Notes: generated by a model from the letters alone, not told the origin. Positions 32,199 through 45,273 are shown, counted from the first letter of the stretch. The stretch: 64,000 bases of DNA from Microcyclospora pomicola (GCA_002786065.1 NHNY01000008.1:1-64000), one strand, 5' to 3'. Numbers and translations are program-made.

Positions 32199-33946
32199 CT
32201 AGAGCTTCAATGCACGGGGTGGGTGCGCGCGAAGGTGAGCCGTGGTGGACGCGGCGACTGTGCGCGGCGGTGAGTCGGGAGGCTGGTGTCGCGAACCGTG
32301 ACGGCGAGAGGGAGGACTGCCGGGAGTTGGGAGAGCGGGACGACGGCGAGGATGGTGGTGGGAGATGGGGGTCAGATAGGCGCCTGCGATGCGCTGGGCG
32401 TGGAGTGGTGAGGTCGCCTGGTGGACAGCTCGTAGCGCGTGCCGGGTGAAGATGGATGGAGAAGCAAGCACAGCTGCGGGCGGCAGCCGCGGAAGCACGG
32501 ACGGCCGGACACTAGGTGTGTATTGTTGTACTTGTCTGTCGTCTGTCGGTGGCTACCGTACACAGATGGGAGGCGCTGCGGAATGTGTGAGTGGGTGGGA
32601 GTGTGACGGTGGAGGCGGTGGAGGTGGTGTATGATGTTGATGTCGGTGGTGGTGGTGGTGGCAAAGAGTCAATGGGGTGGAGTGGAAGCTTGGCCGGGTC
32701 GCGGTCGAGGCCAAAGACGGGCGGGCGGTCTGAGGAGAGAAGGGTTGGCGAGGGAAGGCGGGTGCTGACTCTCGCTTGCTGGTGTTTGTGCTGCACTCGA
32801 CTCCCGTTGTTCTTCTTGGTTTTCGGGGAGTCTATGTGTGTATTTGTTGTCTGAGTCTTGGTAGATGTTCGAATACATACACCGGGGCGATTATTATGAT
32901 TCTTCTACTCTGTATCCATTCACGCCTCACGACTCGATGGGGTGAACGATGCGGTATGAACGGTGGACTGGTGTGGCTTGAGCTTCTCCAGGTCAATTTC
33001 CTGCCGCCAATCATCACGTCGGCCACATCTCGCTTGGCGCCCTCGCTGCAACGGGTGCGCCGTCAACATCAACTCCATCTCCCCGTTGATCGAATAGATC
33101 ATGTTGATCATACAATGTTATTGATCATTGAACACAAGGAATGATCAAGAGCGACAGAAACTGGTATTCATGATATGAGGTGCACGACCACGGCGATAAT
33201 TGATACACAAGGCGAGATGAGCCCCAAAGACATTTCTGCCTCCGGTCCATCTCCCTCAGTCTGGTACGTTATCTCGTCTACCTCGCTTGCCAAAACTGTC
33301 CCAGGTCTCCGTGTCGCCATTTAGTGCTGTCTGCAGAAGAGTGTAGATGACCCTTTCGCTGTCTTTGATTGCTCTCGACTCTCGCAGGCCAGAAGTCCCC
33401 TGACATCTGTACCGATGCATGTCTCCTTCTCTTCCCCTAGAGCCGAGGGTCCTATGCTTCGCAAAACCCAAGCCCACACACACAAACCCCGGTGCAGACC
33501 AATCCGACTTTTTCTTCCCAGGTGCGCAAGAATGACTTCTTCGCAGCTCAAGTCAAGGAAGGATGTAAACCCCACAAATCCCCAGGTCTATTGCCGGAAC
33601 GCCATGCAAGTCATTAAATCACAAATAAGCCCCAGAAACAAACCGCAAATTCCCAGCCGCTAAAAGTGCATGGCGGCGTGGCGTGTCGAAGACACCCTCC
33701 ACCTTCAGCTCCACAACTTTCACGTTTCAACTCCACCTTCCAAGGTGGCGGTTGCGACACATTCGTGATCTCCAAACGTCTCTGTTTGAAGTGATGCGGA
33801 AATCAAGAGTCTCCCACACTCAGACTCATCCAGCCGTTGATCGTGATACCGTGAGCAGTAACAGAATTCGTCGCCGCGTGACTGAAACATAAAGTGTCAA
33901 GTGGTGATAGAAGTGATGCCGCGGTCCTGGAGTAGCTGACAATTTG
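32199..33946. other. 1.75 kb intergenic, PSR1-like upstream region
   Basis: Between two minus-strand genes. The part nearest the phosphatase (32,199-32,830) is highly biased, with G-rich plus strand and GGTGG runs around 32,595-32,665, suggesting a long CCACC-rich 5' UTR. Around 33,088-33,147 five GATC sites are crowded into 60 bases. No gene is supported. Confidence 0.5.
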
Positions 33947-36195
33947 TCATCCGTGGATCGCGGTCGGTGTGTGAGTCTCAGAGAGAAAGCCATCACGAGC
34001 ACCAGAATGATAAGGATATCCAAAGCTGATCGGAGATGCGACACGATCACTTCGACCAGAAGCTATCACCGGACCTGGCGATGCAGGCCTGGAGACAAAG
34101 GGGCTCAAGGCCGGCGACGCATTATCGTTGCTGCCGTCTAACGAAGCCAACCCTCTACTTGCACCGTGCGATGGCTTGGGAGATACAGCAGCAATGCCAT
34201 TGGTCTCGTTGCCGGATGCAGACTCTGCAGAACTGGTGTCCTTGTCGCCGCTCGGTTGTGGCGAGCCTGTTGGTTTTCCAGCCCCAGGAGTAAACTGAAA
34301 TCCTCGGTCAGCACAATGTTCGTGCCAAATCACACTCGGGTGGTGGATGAGCTTTTGCTGGTGGAACCTACGTAGCAGAATTTCGAAACCAGATCCTTGT
34401 ATTGTTCAGAACCAATCGCGGGTCTGTCAGTGACAGCAAGCGCTTCTGGGCGTTCATCAGCTTTGCTATAGCCCTCACTTTGATCACGTGCAGCAAAGTA
34501 GCTACCAGAATTTACTTTCTGGCCTTTGCCGTTCATCAGACCGCTTTGGCGACCCAGAGCATTCTGTGCACTACCAAGAGCGGCTGATAGAGATGCGCCA
34601 AAGTCGTAGCGACCACCGAGCCCGTTGGTGGGTGGAGCACTACCGCTGTCTGGAAACAGGCTGCCACGCTTGCTTCTCGGCTTCAGCTTGATCGAGGTAG
34701 GAGACTCGCCGAGCAGGCTGTCTGTGCTGCCGCGATGATAGGTAGATTTCATGTCCACACGCGTGGCAAAGTCGTCGTCCAGAGAAGTCGGTTTCAACTG
34801 ATGGCCCGAACCAGGCGTGTGGCGACTACGCGGGAGTGCATGTAAAGGTCGTGCGCCTAAGCCAGACGACGCGACGCTTTTGGAGCTTCGCGTGTTGCTT
34901 CCTTTCAAGAAGTCAACTTGGTAGTTGGTGCCGCTGTTGTTATCCCAGAAGTCCTGGCCGCCCACATTGTATCGGATGCATAAAAGCAGAGTCTTGTCGT
35001 CGATGTTGGCTTGGTCGGATAGCTTGATGTGGAAGTTGAAGCGGTCACAGCCATCGTGGCCAGCCTCTCTCGTAACATTGTTGTACTCGGCGACGACCTC
35101 AGAAGTCGTCTTCCACCAGTCGACGGTGAATCGAGCAACAACGAGTTTATGGAACGAGATGTTTTGGACAGCACATGTGCCGATCAGGGTCTGCTTATCA
35201 GGTGAGAGGAAAATACGTTCCACTCGAACGGGTTTGGTTCGACGCTCGAAACTGTCTTCGGGAAAGTTGGTGAGGCGAATCTCACGTGCAGACTTGCCGT
35301 CAAAGGGAAACTCGGACTCGCTTTCGTAGCTTTCCACAGGTGAGGTACCAGCGCTGACCGCGATAGGCTTGTCCACCTGCAGGAAATGCCGCGTCTGGTT
35401 GCCATTGTCGTTGAAATGGACCGACTTGGAATACGTTGGTGTGCCAGGCATGCTCGAATAACGCCGCCTTGAAGACCCTCGCAATGCCGGTCTGACCAGT
35501 TCACCCGACTTCTTCCGGACCAGAGAAGGCTTCATGGTGAGACTTCCGTCATCGTCGCTATCGTCAGAGTTGGTCGTGGATTCCTCAGCAAAGGTTGGGG
35601 CTCGAGGCATCATGATGACCGTCTCGGTGGATGATCGCGAATGTGAGATCTTTCGTGCTTCTGGTGTCAATGCTACTGGCCTCGTTGCTGGCGGGAATGG
35701 GACCAAGGCATCATCGGTCTTGGCCAACCCGACTTTGGTAGGTGAACTGTCACGTTTCTGGTCTATGGCGCGTACGGCCTCCTTCAACTGATCCCAGTTC
35801 TTCGAGAGGTCCCGACCTCGAGGTTCTGACTCGTCGCCGTCAGAGTTGTCATTTGAGTCTGGCGGGGAGAGGACAGCACCAGTCGGAATCAGTAGGTTGT
35901 TGACTGGGGGAGGTGATTGGCGGACACTGCTGTTTCTTGCGAAATCGATGGTGTGGACGCCGGACTCCTGTGACTCGGTCGGGGTTGGCGGTGCGAGGTC
36001 GGACTGGGGCGCTGCAGTAGTGCGGCGATGCTTGTGCAGGTACGAGGCCGACGACATCGAACGCGGAGGCTGAGGACGGCTTGCGACAGGCGACCGTGGT
36101 ACATCATGTTCGCTATACGACGAGGTACGACTGACCACTGGCGACGTTGACTTGGAAGACGCCGGCGATTGATTCGCTGGCGGCGTGTACGGCAT
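33947..36195 (-). CDS. CBM21-type protein phosphatase 1 targeting subunit (Gac1/Pig family)
   Basis: Glycogen-targeting regulatory subunit that brings PP1 to glycogen synthase and related substrates. Two exons, 36195-34372 and 34294-33947, join to 723 residues; the intron has a GTAGGT donor and TTTCAG acceptor. The PP1-docking RVxF motif is KSVHF at 257-261. It is preceded by KKSGELVRPALR, a segment typical of these proteins. The CBM21 domain is at about 305-430: VERIFLSPDKQTLIGTCAVQ, VARFTVDWWKTTSEV, DRFNFHIKL, LLLCIRYNVGGQDFWDNN. The WDNN and aromatic positions form the glycan-binding face. Both termini are Ser/Pro-rich and disordered. Yeast relatives are Gac1, Pig1, Pig2 and Gip2; the sequence does not separate them. 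Confidence 0.92.
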
Positions 36196-39100
36196 GTTGT
36201 GAGGAGCCGTTGGAGCTGATGTTTTGAGGTGCGGCGAAAGAGAGAATGTTGGTGTCTCTCTAGACGGCGTGACGCATTAAAAGCTTATGTTAGTAGTAAC
36301 AACCTGTGTGAGACGGACATTAGTGACCTCCGTTGAGCGTCTGGGGGAGTGACGCGGATTGATATCATCATCACGCGTCCAAGCATGACTTACAGGAATA
36401 CGAAAGAGCCAAAAACCGGTCGAGTCCGTCAAGACAGACGTAGAAGAATGGGCGATAGGTCACGGGCGGACTCGGAGCACCAGGACGGGAATCAGGTCCG
36501 TGAAAGGTGATAGTAGAGTCCCCAAGCACGGAGAGGCAGGCGGACTGCACAGTCAAGGGTGCAGTGGTGTATCTTTGGGCTGATGCGGTGGTGATGGATG
36601 GATGCTGCGCGAGTCAAGCCGTGAGAACCAAAGGGAGGAGCAGTGGTCGTTGTCGTTGTCTCGGTGTGTGTTCGACCAGCGGTCACGTCCACTCGTGCCT
36701 GCTGTGATGTCTGATCTGGTCGGTTCGCGGGTGATGTCCAGTAAAGGCAGCACGACCACGACACCAGTGACGGTCGATCTGATATGCGTCGCTGAAAGGA
36801 AATCCGCAACCACAAATCCAATGACCCAGCGAGAAGTCCAACTCTTGTCAACACGAGATCCGGACAGGCTGGCAGTGGCCTAGATAGAGGTGAGGCCCGG
36901 GAGGGTGGTGGGAGGAGAGGTGAGAGAGGTGAGGTGTGGGCGTTGGGAGAAAGTGTGAGTTGCTGGGAGGTCGAGGCAGAAGATTACTAGCCCAGACAGA
37001 GTCGAGTCCCCGCGCCCTCAGCAAGATCAGCTCAGCACTATTGTACGGCCAAAAGCTGGGCAACGTCCACCTCTACGACTACTGTACAATAATAAAATAC
37101 ATTCTCCGGCCCACTCAACAGGCCGCCCGTGCCTAGCAGTCGTGTCAGCACCGGCGGCCGTCGCTTCGCAGATCTGGCGCAACCTCCACGGCCGACCGAT
37201 GGCAAGCCCAGGCGCGCGTTGGTTGGGGCAGTTCTGGCTGGGCGGTACAAGATACAGCAGTACGAACCTCCTCCATCAGTCCAGCGAGCCAACTGGAGTC
37301 TCGCGATGGGCCTATTGCTCGCGTGAAAAGCGGAACGGCCGGCAAGAAGTGAAGAAAGATCACGCTCGGTGCAGCCGCGCCGTCCCAAACTCTCCGCGTC
37401 CAGCTGGGGACGTGGACGGTACATGGGAGAGTCAAGGACCACTATACAAGCCACACTTGTGTACCAATGTATTGTTGTAGCAGGTATCCTCTGCGTGGAG
37501 CCGTACTCTGGACGGGTACACACCACCACTACAACATTGTACACAGGTACCCACTTCAATTCTTGCCAACAAGACCGCGAGGACGAGGACGACAGCAACT
37601 CTGATCCCCAGCGGAGATTCGCCGTCTCATCGACGTCCGAGGCCTGACTTTATCTCACCAACGTTGTCTCGTCTGCTTCCGTCGTCATCGCCGATCTGGC
37701 AGACATGGACTCGACGGCTGTACAGTAGGGCCAGTGACCAGAGTATGCGTAGGCGCCGTGGGCGCCCCACCGTCCCCCGGAGTCCACAGATTCGACTTAT
37801 GCAGCCGTTATCAATGTCAACCGAAAGGAGCATGTACCACGGCCAAATCCCAGGCGCTATGCTCGAAATCCCCAAGCGCCCAGCTCGCCGCCACAGTCGG
37901 CCAGCATTCGATTTGTTCTGGGACATTTTGTACCCGGTACCGGCGGCGTCTAGGAACTCAACAATGGTGATCGCCAGTCGGCCAGCATCTGATCTTTGTT
38001 CTGCGGTGCTGAACAGCGTAACATCGTCCAGCGTTCTGGCTGGGTTATCCCAAGCACGCACATAACAATCAAACCAGCGGGCGCTGACGATGATGTGATG
38101 ATGATGTCTACAGCGACCGCAAGCGCCGACTAAGACTGGTTTTGGCAAAGTGTCGAGTATAGACGTTGTCTCTGCCCTCGATCAGTTGGCTGCCCGCCTA
38201 CAGATCACGGCGGACGACGCCGCATACGCAGCCCAGAAATTTCTGCATTTCCCCGGACCACCACTCGAAACTCTACGCTGCCACTCCCGCCTACAGTCCT
38301 ACAGTCTACTGTACCGCCTGGCGGAGACTCTTGGTAACACGTACCATGGAGACCTGTTCAAGCCGACCACTCCGCACCACACTTTCCACTGCTCACCGTT
38401 GTTTTGTGCTTCTGTCTACGACTTCCGCGGCCCCAGGTCTTGGCTTCGAAAGTTACAGTATGTCGCTGCTCGGATCGCGCGGCCGAGCCTCGATGACCGC
38501 ACCGTGTGTACACGTGCCGCGCCGACTCGTGGGGGGCTGTGGATCACATGGTTCCTGATCATACTATGTACATCGTCTCTACCTAGTTGATCATGATGAA
38601 TTTGCCTGCCTGGATGATCGTATCGTCGCGACACGAATACTCTGCTGGATTCAGCACAACGACCCAGGCGAGGTGGCGCTACTGGTTGTGTTGAGAAACG
38701 CTCGTTTCATCTCAACACGCGTGTAAAATAAAAGAATGGTCAGCTTTGCCGCTGTCGCCGCGCGTGCCTGTGCGCTGCCAACTGCGCGACTGGCGTGACT
38801 GGCTAGTCTCGATGCAAGATCGTGCTGACTTGGCCGTGGGCCTTGGAGCGTCGCAGCCCTCCGGATCGACACCCACGCCTATATCCTACTTTAAATCTGA
38901 TAACCTCAGCGATGTATGTACATGCCAGAGGACGTGTCCCAGCCTTACAATGACCGTTGCTTGCCTCTTCATGCTGTCGACCACGGTGCTCAGGCGCATC
39001 AATCCATGTGCGGCTCCTGGGCGTCGGACCCGGCACTTCGGATGGCGCGACGGCGTTTTGGCAGCAAGCCATAGAACGTGGCAAGCACTTCTAGCTCCTC

Positions 39101-42100
39101 ACTGATACTGTTCATGGCCAACTCTTTGGTCACTGCTCGATCAGCCCTCAATCAGCTTTACAGGTTTGTTATGCCTTTCTCCTATGACATCAGACCCGAT
39201 CTTATATTTCTTCTCATCCATGCCCATCACAGCGCCGCGCGTCGATCCACTCAATACATACATATGGTCCTGGTCCTGGCAATAGCTTCACAGCAGCATT
39301 TCCAATAGGGCGAGGAAACAGATCTTATCTGAAGCGAGCTTTCCAAGGTCACTACTGTTGACTGCTGTCGTACGTCGTTGAATTCTGGTAGCGAAATGCA
39401 TGTAGACCTGCTGGGATGGATCTTGATAACCACAACTCTCAACGTGTGCTTCCAGCATGATTTGCTGCCTTAAACGCCAGCCCTGAGGGGTGCATGTACG
39501 AGCCAATGCACATACACCGCTGTGCATATCCGGAGTCTTAGCTGCTTATGATGGCAGTGTCGTCGCTGGGACGCGTATGACGATTCGCATCACTACGACG
39601 TCGAACTTCGCTTGCATGCACATGGCAAGAATGATGCAATCCCATGGACATGCTTCGTAGGGTGCTACACCATTTACACAGCATAAGAATAGTCAGCAAG
39701 GTCGAATCAAAACATCTTGAGCTTCGTCAATGTTACGATGGCAGCAACCGGCTTTCAACAAGTGGATATCGACCTGATGGATCCCATGCACTTCATACTC
39801 CACTATCTGGTCAGCTTGATCAGGACCGGGCCTCACCGCGAAGTACCTGCAAAGTACAGTACTGTACTGTCGTCTTAGGAGATCCGGGGTGCTCTGGACC
39901 CTGCTCGAGTCGCACAGCACGATTTTCATTTCGTCTGGGGTAGGAAGATAACCTCGTGTTCAAGATTGCGCCCTGGGAACGCAACTTAAGTGGCTGCTAT
40001 TATGCATCAGCTTGGAGATGGTCCTGGCGCCAGTTGACGCCGGAACTTCTGGATCGCACCGCACATGCAGACGAGGCAACCAAGGTCAATGACTGATCTT
40101 CCTCCCACAACAAGTCATTATTTGCAGGGGTGATCTGGGGAAAGGATACATTGTACCAATCCGTCTGTGTTTCTGTGCTAGGGGTGAAAGGCCTGGACTG
40201 CCGCAGACGACATGATATGTGCCATGCCCATGTAGCCAAGTACCGTGGTACTGTACTAAGTATATCGCTATACCAGATCGACTATGTTCTGCATGATGGT
40301 TTCCAGGGCTTGGTGGTTCGCAGGCTTTTTACACGTTGCATTGTGCCACGATGCTGGCACATTGTCGATCCATAATCCGGCAGGCCTTTACCAGGAGTTC
40401 TTGATGACTATTGCAGAATGCTGATCTAGGACATGATCACGGTCACAGGTGTTATTTTGGCCACCGCTCGAAAGTTACTACCTGTGTTTTCATCCTTGAC
40501 GGTGGTTCAACCTACCCGCATTTATTCTGGTCACATAAATAAGCTATCACCGTAACCCCAGTTGTGCAGCGCACAATTGCAACGACACAAGCGTCTAGTC
40601 CCTGCATCCATTTTCTTCCCCACATCGCCAGGGATGCATCGGATGGGCAGCAGGTGCGCCGAACCAGCCTGTTCGCAAAGAGTGCGTCGATTGACACGTC
40701 CTTCGCGTTCAACGCGGCCAACGGTCTCATTGCCTGCAGATGAGGCTGTCCATGCTTTTCCGTTTCGCGAATGGATCTGCGTAGGACGCGCAGGACGGAA
40801 ATACGCGATGTTGCAGCGTGCGCTGTGGCGTTGCCCGTCAACTGTTGGGAAGATCAACAATTCGGAAAGGTGACATTTCTACAGTCTCCACTTCACCGTG
40901 CCTGCTCACCATCGGGACTCGACGCCCAGATCTAGTGATCGCGGTGGTCGCCATTCCTGACCAGACGCTGCCGCGACATGCGGTGAGCCGGGATGGGACG
41001 AGCACCGATATCTCCACCTGCCCATGGGGATTTCTGGTGGGGTGGAGTTGTGCCCCACCGCGTACGGGCGGGAGTGATGGGGTCGACGTCTACCATTTCT
41101 CAATCGGCCCGCGCGCCCGCCATGGTCAGGTTGTGAACATCAATTCCCAACGAAAACCGCGAATCAAAAGAGTTCGCACGCATCCTTCGCTTGCGGCGAC
41201 AAAGTGTACATCGTTAATGTATCTGCACCTGCATTGAACGGAGCAAGCAACATGGCCGTTGACTAGCACGCGACATGTCGTGTGGGACCCTGCGTCGCAA
41301 GTCGCAACACCCTTGAATCCTACGCCTTTGTAGCCGCTCTGCCATTCACCACCTCGACTCACCAAGATATCTGAAACTACCTACGTATCTTGCGCCACAG
41401 GCCCACCCCTCCAAACTTATCTCCCTTCCCGCCTCTGTTGTTATATACCTACGCCACCCACGAGGCGGTGAAGAGGTCTATCAATGCCGTATGTTAGAAC
41501 GAACAGCTCGAGACATATTGAGCAGAAATCATGTATCTTGTTACAACGAAGCCGAGACTTCAGTACTTCCGCATCACTGGCTGGCAATCACAAGCGAGGC
41601 ATGCTTCATGATAACCACTCGCGTGCCCTCGCGAATGTACTCTCGATCCAGACCGATGCTCTGTACGATCATTGAAGTACATTCTCCTCATTCTGAAGGT
41701 ATAGCATAGAATTCATGTCACGTAGGCACGTACCAACGCGACATTCTCTGGTCCGTTGCTGCTCGATGCGGCAATGTAGCACCAAGGGCCAACAGTGGCA
41801 AATTGCAGGATTCAAAACAGTGATCGATGAGCATTGGAGCGAAGTTCTTCTGGTGATCGAGCCCGCCACTCTGGGAACATGGCCAAAGTAGATGTTCGTC
41901 TCCGTTCAAGGCACATATGACAGATCGATCGGAAGAGTTTCTCTCTGAGCAACGGTGGGAACGATTCGCCACCCCTTGAAGTGGCGGACCGTGAACGACA
42001 AGCATGTATGATGTTGCTTGTGTTCTGGTATGGTTCTTGATAGAAAAGCCGAGTCTGGTTCAAGGGATGCCTTCAGGATCATGCCATCTGCTTCAACTTC

Positions 42101-42798
42101 GTTATGGCAGGTACAAAGCGTACCTCATTTTCCATGCTTTGGCTGCTCACTTAAGATTGGCGGTACATTATCGTAAAGGTGTGAAGGTCTTGCCAGAAAA
42201 TGCGGAATAAATGAATCGGGATTGAGGAGTCTCTCAATGCTTCTGTAGCTTTGCCCCGGGACGAAGTGAACAACGTCTGGAGTACAACTAGCCATTGCAT
42301 GAACTTCGCAATAAAGTGTAGCCAGCAGGAAAGTGGACGATCGATCTTCCGTTTGACCTCATTCTAGACAAACGAGCATCAGATCTGTATTCGAAGAACA
42401 TTGGATTGTGCAAAGCACTCGAATTGCATGTTTGATCAGCGTTAGCAGTCACCGCGAGATCTTCGAGATATATCGATCCGCAAATGATGATTCGACGAAA
42501 CCCCTAGCGACAAGGTGACATTCCAACAGTACTGATATTATGCTCGTAGAACGTGCCTCTTACCTGCGTACAGAGGAGTCTCCTAGAAGCCTACGGCATG
42601 TCGTCGCTTTGAGATTCTGTTTATGCATCCTTTCATGGTCGTTGTCGGAGCGTGGAAGGGGAATAGCGATGATGTCAGCAAGTTTCGGCGCATCAACCCT
42701 AAGGACATTTAAATGTACCTAAGCATAGTGAATACCGTCTACATCACAACGGCCTACTCTTTCAACCCAGCATCCTTTCTCTTCCTTCAGTCGAGATC
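36196..42798. other. 6.6 kb interval without a recognisable gene
   Basis: Divergent flanks, with the PP1-subunit gene leaving left and the BolA-like gene leaving right. I read both strands for spliced genes and found only short open frames of up to about 185 codons without family features, plausible domain signatures or convincing introns. A 16-base perfect palindrome lies at 39,853-39,868. Sequence is not AT-rich by eye. It could hold long leaders, non-coding RNA or decayed genes. Confidence 0.5.
39853..39868. repeat. 16-base perfect palindrome
   Basis: AGTACAGTACTGTACT reads the same on both strands. It contains overlapping GTAC sites. Possible dimer-binding site or chance. Confidence 0.75.
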
Positions 42799-43276
42799 AT
42801 GAACGCCTTCCATCTCGCTGCGCGCCAGCTCCCGCGGGCTGCGTGTCTCTCACACCCTCTCCGGCCTGCTCGACTCTCATCACCGAACCCTCTCCTCGTC
42901 CAGCGCTTTTCAATATCCCTGCAACGACGAGACGCAGCCGGCAGTCCAGTTGAAGCGCCCGACTACCTGTCCGAGGGCGAGCGCAAGATCTTCGACATCG
43001 TCAAGGACGAGCTACAGCCGGAGAAACTCGATGTACATATCTCCCACCTCCGCATTGGAAGCTGCACGATGCTGGATAGAGCTTGGCACTGACACATGAT
43101 CGTCCGAACAGGTACAAGACATCTCCGGCGGCTGCGGATCAATGTATGCGCTCGACATCGTCTCGGCGCAGTTCGCGGGGTTGCCGGTGATCAAGCAGCA
43201 TCGGCTAGTTAACAAGGTGCTCGGCGAAGAGATCAAGAAGTGGCATGGCGTACAGTTGAAGACTAGGGCGCCTTGA
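42799..43276 (+). CDS. BOL3: mitochondrial BolA-like protein (Bol3/BOLA3 type)
   Basis: Small factor that works with monothiol glutaredoxin and Nfu1 in late delivery of [4Fe-4S] clusters in mitochondria. Exons 42799-43032 and 43112-43276 join to 132 residues. The first 40 or so residues are rich in Arg, Ser and Leu with almost no acidic residues (MNAFHLAARQLPRAACLSHP), as expected of a matrix-targeting presequence. The BolA fold then follows: LQPEKLDVQDISGGCGSMYA, FAGLPVIKQHRLVNKVLGEEI and WHGVQLKTRAP. The GGCGSMYA segment with its Cys and the HRLVN His match the Bol3 class rather than Bol1/Bol2. The intron splits LD from VQDISGG. Confidence 0.93.
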
Positions 43277-43842
43277 TGAGGGAGAGGCTATGCATGAAAT
43301 ATCAGAGATGATGGCGGAGCGAGGCGAAGATGGCTTCGCGCGGAGGACCTGGTAGGGATGCATACGCGATGACTACGATTGGAGACAATGTGGGTATCTA
43401 CCACGATACAGTGCAGACGAGTCTTCATGCCATCGGATGCTGATACCACTGGAACAGGGTGCTGTGTTATGCTTGGAACTGGCTACAGCATCTCACACCA
43501 CTCTGTCTTCATACCAGGCCACTGAGACTTGCACTGAGGAGACACTATTCACCTACGAAGGAAGAAGGTTCTGGAGCCGACCGTCATCAAGAGCATTCGA
43601 AGCTTCCCGTTTGCCGGGTGCGCAATGTTGTGGATGTATCATATGCGTGTAATCTACTTTATAGATATATTAAAGCAGGGGTATCAATGTATGAGTCAAA
43701 CAATGTAATGCCCTCCATGATCTTCAAGAGTTGTCCCATCGCTGGGCTCTAAGAATCTGCTGATTTGCCGTACGCCATTCAAATGCCACCCAAAGAAAGA
43801 AAGAGCTGCGGCCAAAACGTGGTGATAGCATGCTCTAGATAA
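43277..43842. other. convergent 3' intergenic
   Basis: About 570 bases between the 3' ends of the BolA-like gene and the phosphatase gene. No gene or repeat seen. Confidence 0.5.
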
Positions 43843-45273
43843 TCACGCCTTGTAGTCTTTGCATCTGACACTGGTGATGCTTTGCTTCCCGTGAGCATCC
43901 AGGACCAATGCCGTTAGAGCACCACCGCTCACACACCCTGAATCTAGTCCTCTGCTCCACTTGTGAAGTTGAAGCCCCGCCTTGCTGTCATGTCCGTAGA
44001 TTACGACTTGCGGTTGGATCCTGTGGTGCGACTTGCCAGACATGACTTGTGAGAGCTCATTGAGCCAGCCGTCCGTCGCCGGTGCAGCTGCTTGTTTGCG
44101 GTTGTCATCGTTGTCGAGATGCATGAAGTCACTGACGGAAGAACCATGCGAGACTCGATCATTGTACCAGTTCCAGACCTGGTACCAGGGTTTCGTTCGG
44201 CCATTCTTGTCAGCGCGGGTGACGAAGGGAATGTGTGTCCGGTGATCAATAGAGCGCATATTCATCACAAAGTAGGGGTCTTGCTTGGCCAGGGGGATGT
44301 GTGGCACCAATCCAGCGTGCACGACCATGATCTCATTCGCAATGTGGTGATCGGAAGTGTGCAATTTGGCTACCTGAGGCAGTGCTGGTATGCGTAGTAT
44401 CAGCGGCATGTCCTGCAGGTAAGATACGTGATGTGGCTCCATCTTGCAAAGCAAAGTGTGATCTTTCGCAGCACCTTTGCCGATAGTCGAGGTCTGAGCA
44501 TGATGGCCGCAGTCGGAGTTTCGGCCGTCGTTCGCAGCTACGATGAGTCGGTCTTCGTGGTTGCCACGCACTGTTGTGGCATTCAGTCGAATGAGCTCGT
44601 CTAGAACAGCAAGATTCTCTGGTCCCTTGGTCACTACGTCGCCAGCTGCGATTAGATGGTCGAGCTTCTCGTCAAAGTCCACTTTCTTCAACAACTTCTG
44701 TAGCTCATGTAGACATCCATGTATGTCTCCAACGAAGACCAGACGGCGTACTCCAGCTTCATCATGAGTGCCGCCCGGCACAAGGTCGGCACCCAAACTT
44801 TTGACCCGAGTGCCTTGGAAATCACCTCCACGAGCAGTGTCATACGGATCATCAGACTTGTCAGCGGTGAGACCCGCATCGATCCCGTGAGACTCCAGCA
44901 TCTGGGGCCGTAGACGAAGTGTCCAGATATAATAGCACGAAAGTAGCAACGCCAGCATAACCAAAAGCGTCCGCCGGACCCGTTTGAAGCTGATCAGTCG
45001 GATCTTTGCTGACGAAAGGCTCTCTCCATCTGCTAAGCTGCGGCAATCCAGGTATTGCTCATGTTTATGGTCCCTGGTGTCGCAAACAGTTCGCGTAACA
45101 TCTCGCCAACTGTTTGACTGTTTTTCTTCCCAAGCCGCTCTCAATTTTTCCTGCGATGACATGTCTCTAGATCGCTCGTCGTTGCTCACATGGCCATTAT
45201 ACGCGAGCCAGGCGTCACCAACGGTCCACCGCGAAAGATCGTGGGTCTCAATGTTGCCGTGCTTTGGTGTCAT
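43843..45273 (-). CDS. PPN2: vacuolar metallophosphatase, Ppn2-like
   Basis: Calcineurin-like metallophosphoesterase. The closest family I recognise is yeast Ppn2, a zinc-dependent endopolyphosphatase of the vacuole. Single exon, 476 residues from ATG 45273 (MTPKHGNIETHD); an alternative start is ATG 45162 (MSSQEKLRAAW), which gives 439 residues. One membrane segment, LLVMLALLLSCYYIW at about 102-117, preceded by Lys/Arg, suggests a type II anchor with the catalytic domain in the vacuole lumen. Metal-binding motifs are in the right order: GDIHGCLHE near 182, GDVVTKGP near 211, RGNHED near 236, then VVHAGLVPH and YGHDS. The domain is that of bacterial PPP-type phosphatases, so related protein phosphatases are the alternative. 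Confidence 0.87.
   Translation of the reverse strand: MTPKHGNIETHDLSRWTVGDAWLAYNGHVSNDERSRDMSSQEKLRAAWEEKQSNSWRDVTRTVCDTRDHKHEQYLDCRSLADGESLSSAKIRLISFKRVRRTLLVMLALLLSCYYIWTLRLRPQMLESHGIDAGLTADKSDDPYDTARGGDFQGTRVKSLGADLVPGGTHDEAGVRRLVFVGDIHGCLHELQKLLKKVDFDEKLDHLIAAGDVVTKGPENLAVLDELIRLNATTVRGNHEDRLIVAANDGRNSDCGHHAQTSTIGKGAAKDHTLLCKMEPHHVSYLQDMPLILRIPALPQVAKLHTSDHHIANEIMVVHAGLVPHIPLAKQDPYFVMNMRSIDHRTHIPFVTRADKNGRTKPWYQVWNWYNDRVSHGSSVSDFMHLDNDDNRKQAAAPATDGWLNELSQVMSGKSHHRIQPQVVIYGHDSKAGLQLHKWSRGLDSGCVSGGALTALVLDAHGKQSITSVRCKDYKA

Noticed and set aside
37038-37598. 186-codon open frame on the minus strand
   Set aside because: Composition is rich in Arg, Cys and Thr without domain signature, and an equally open frame overlaps on the other strand. 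Most likely chance in GC-balanced DNA.
37627-38148. 173-codon open frame on the minus strand
   Set aside because: No recognisable motif, no plausible intron structure and overlaps a competing frame on the plus strand.
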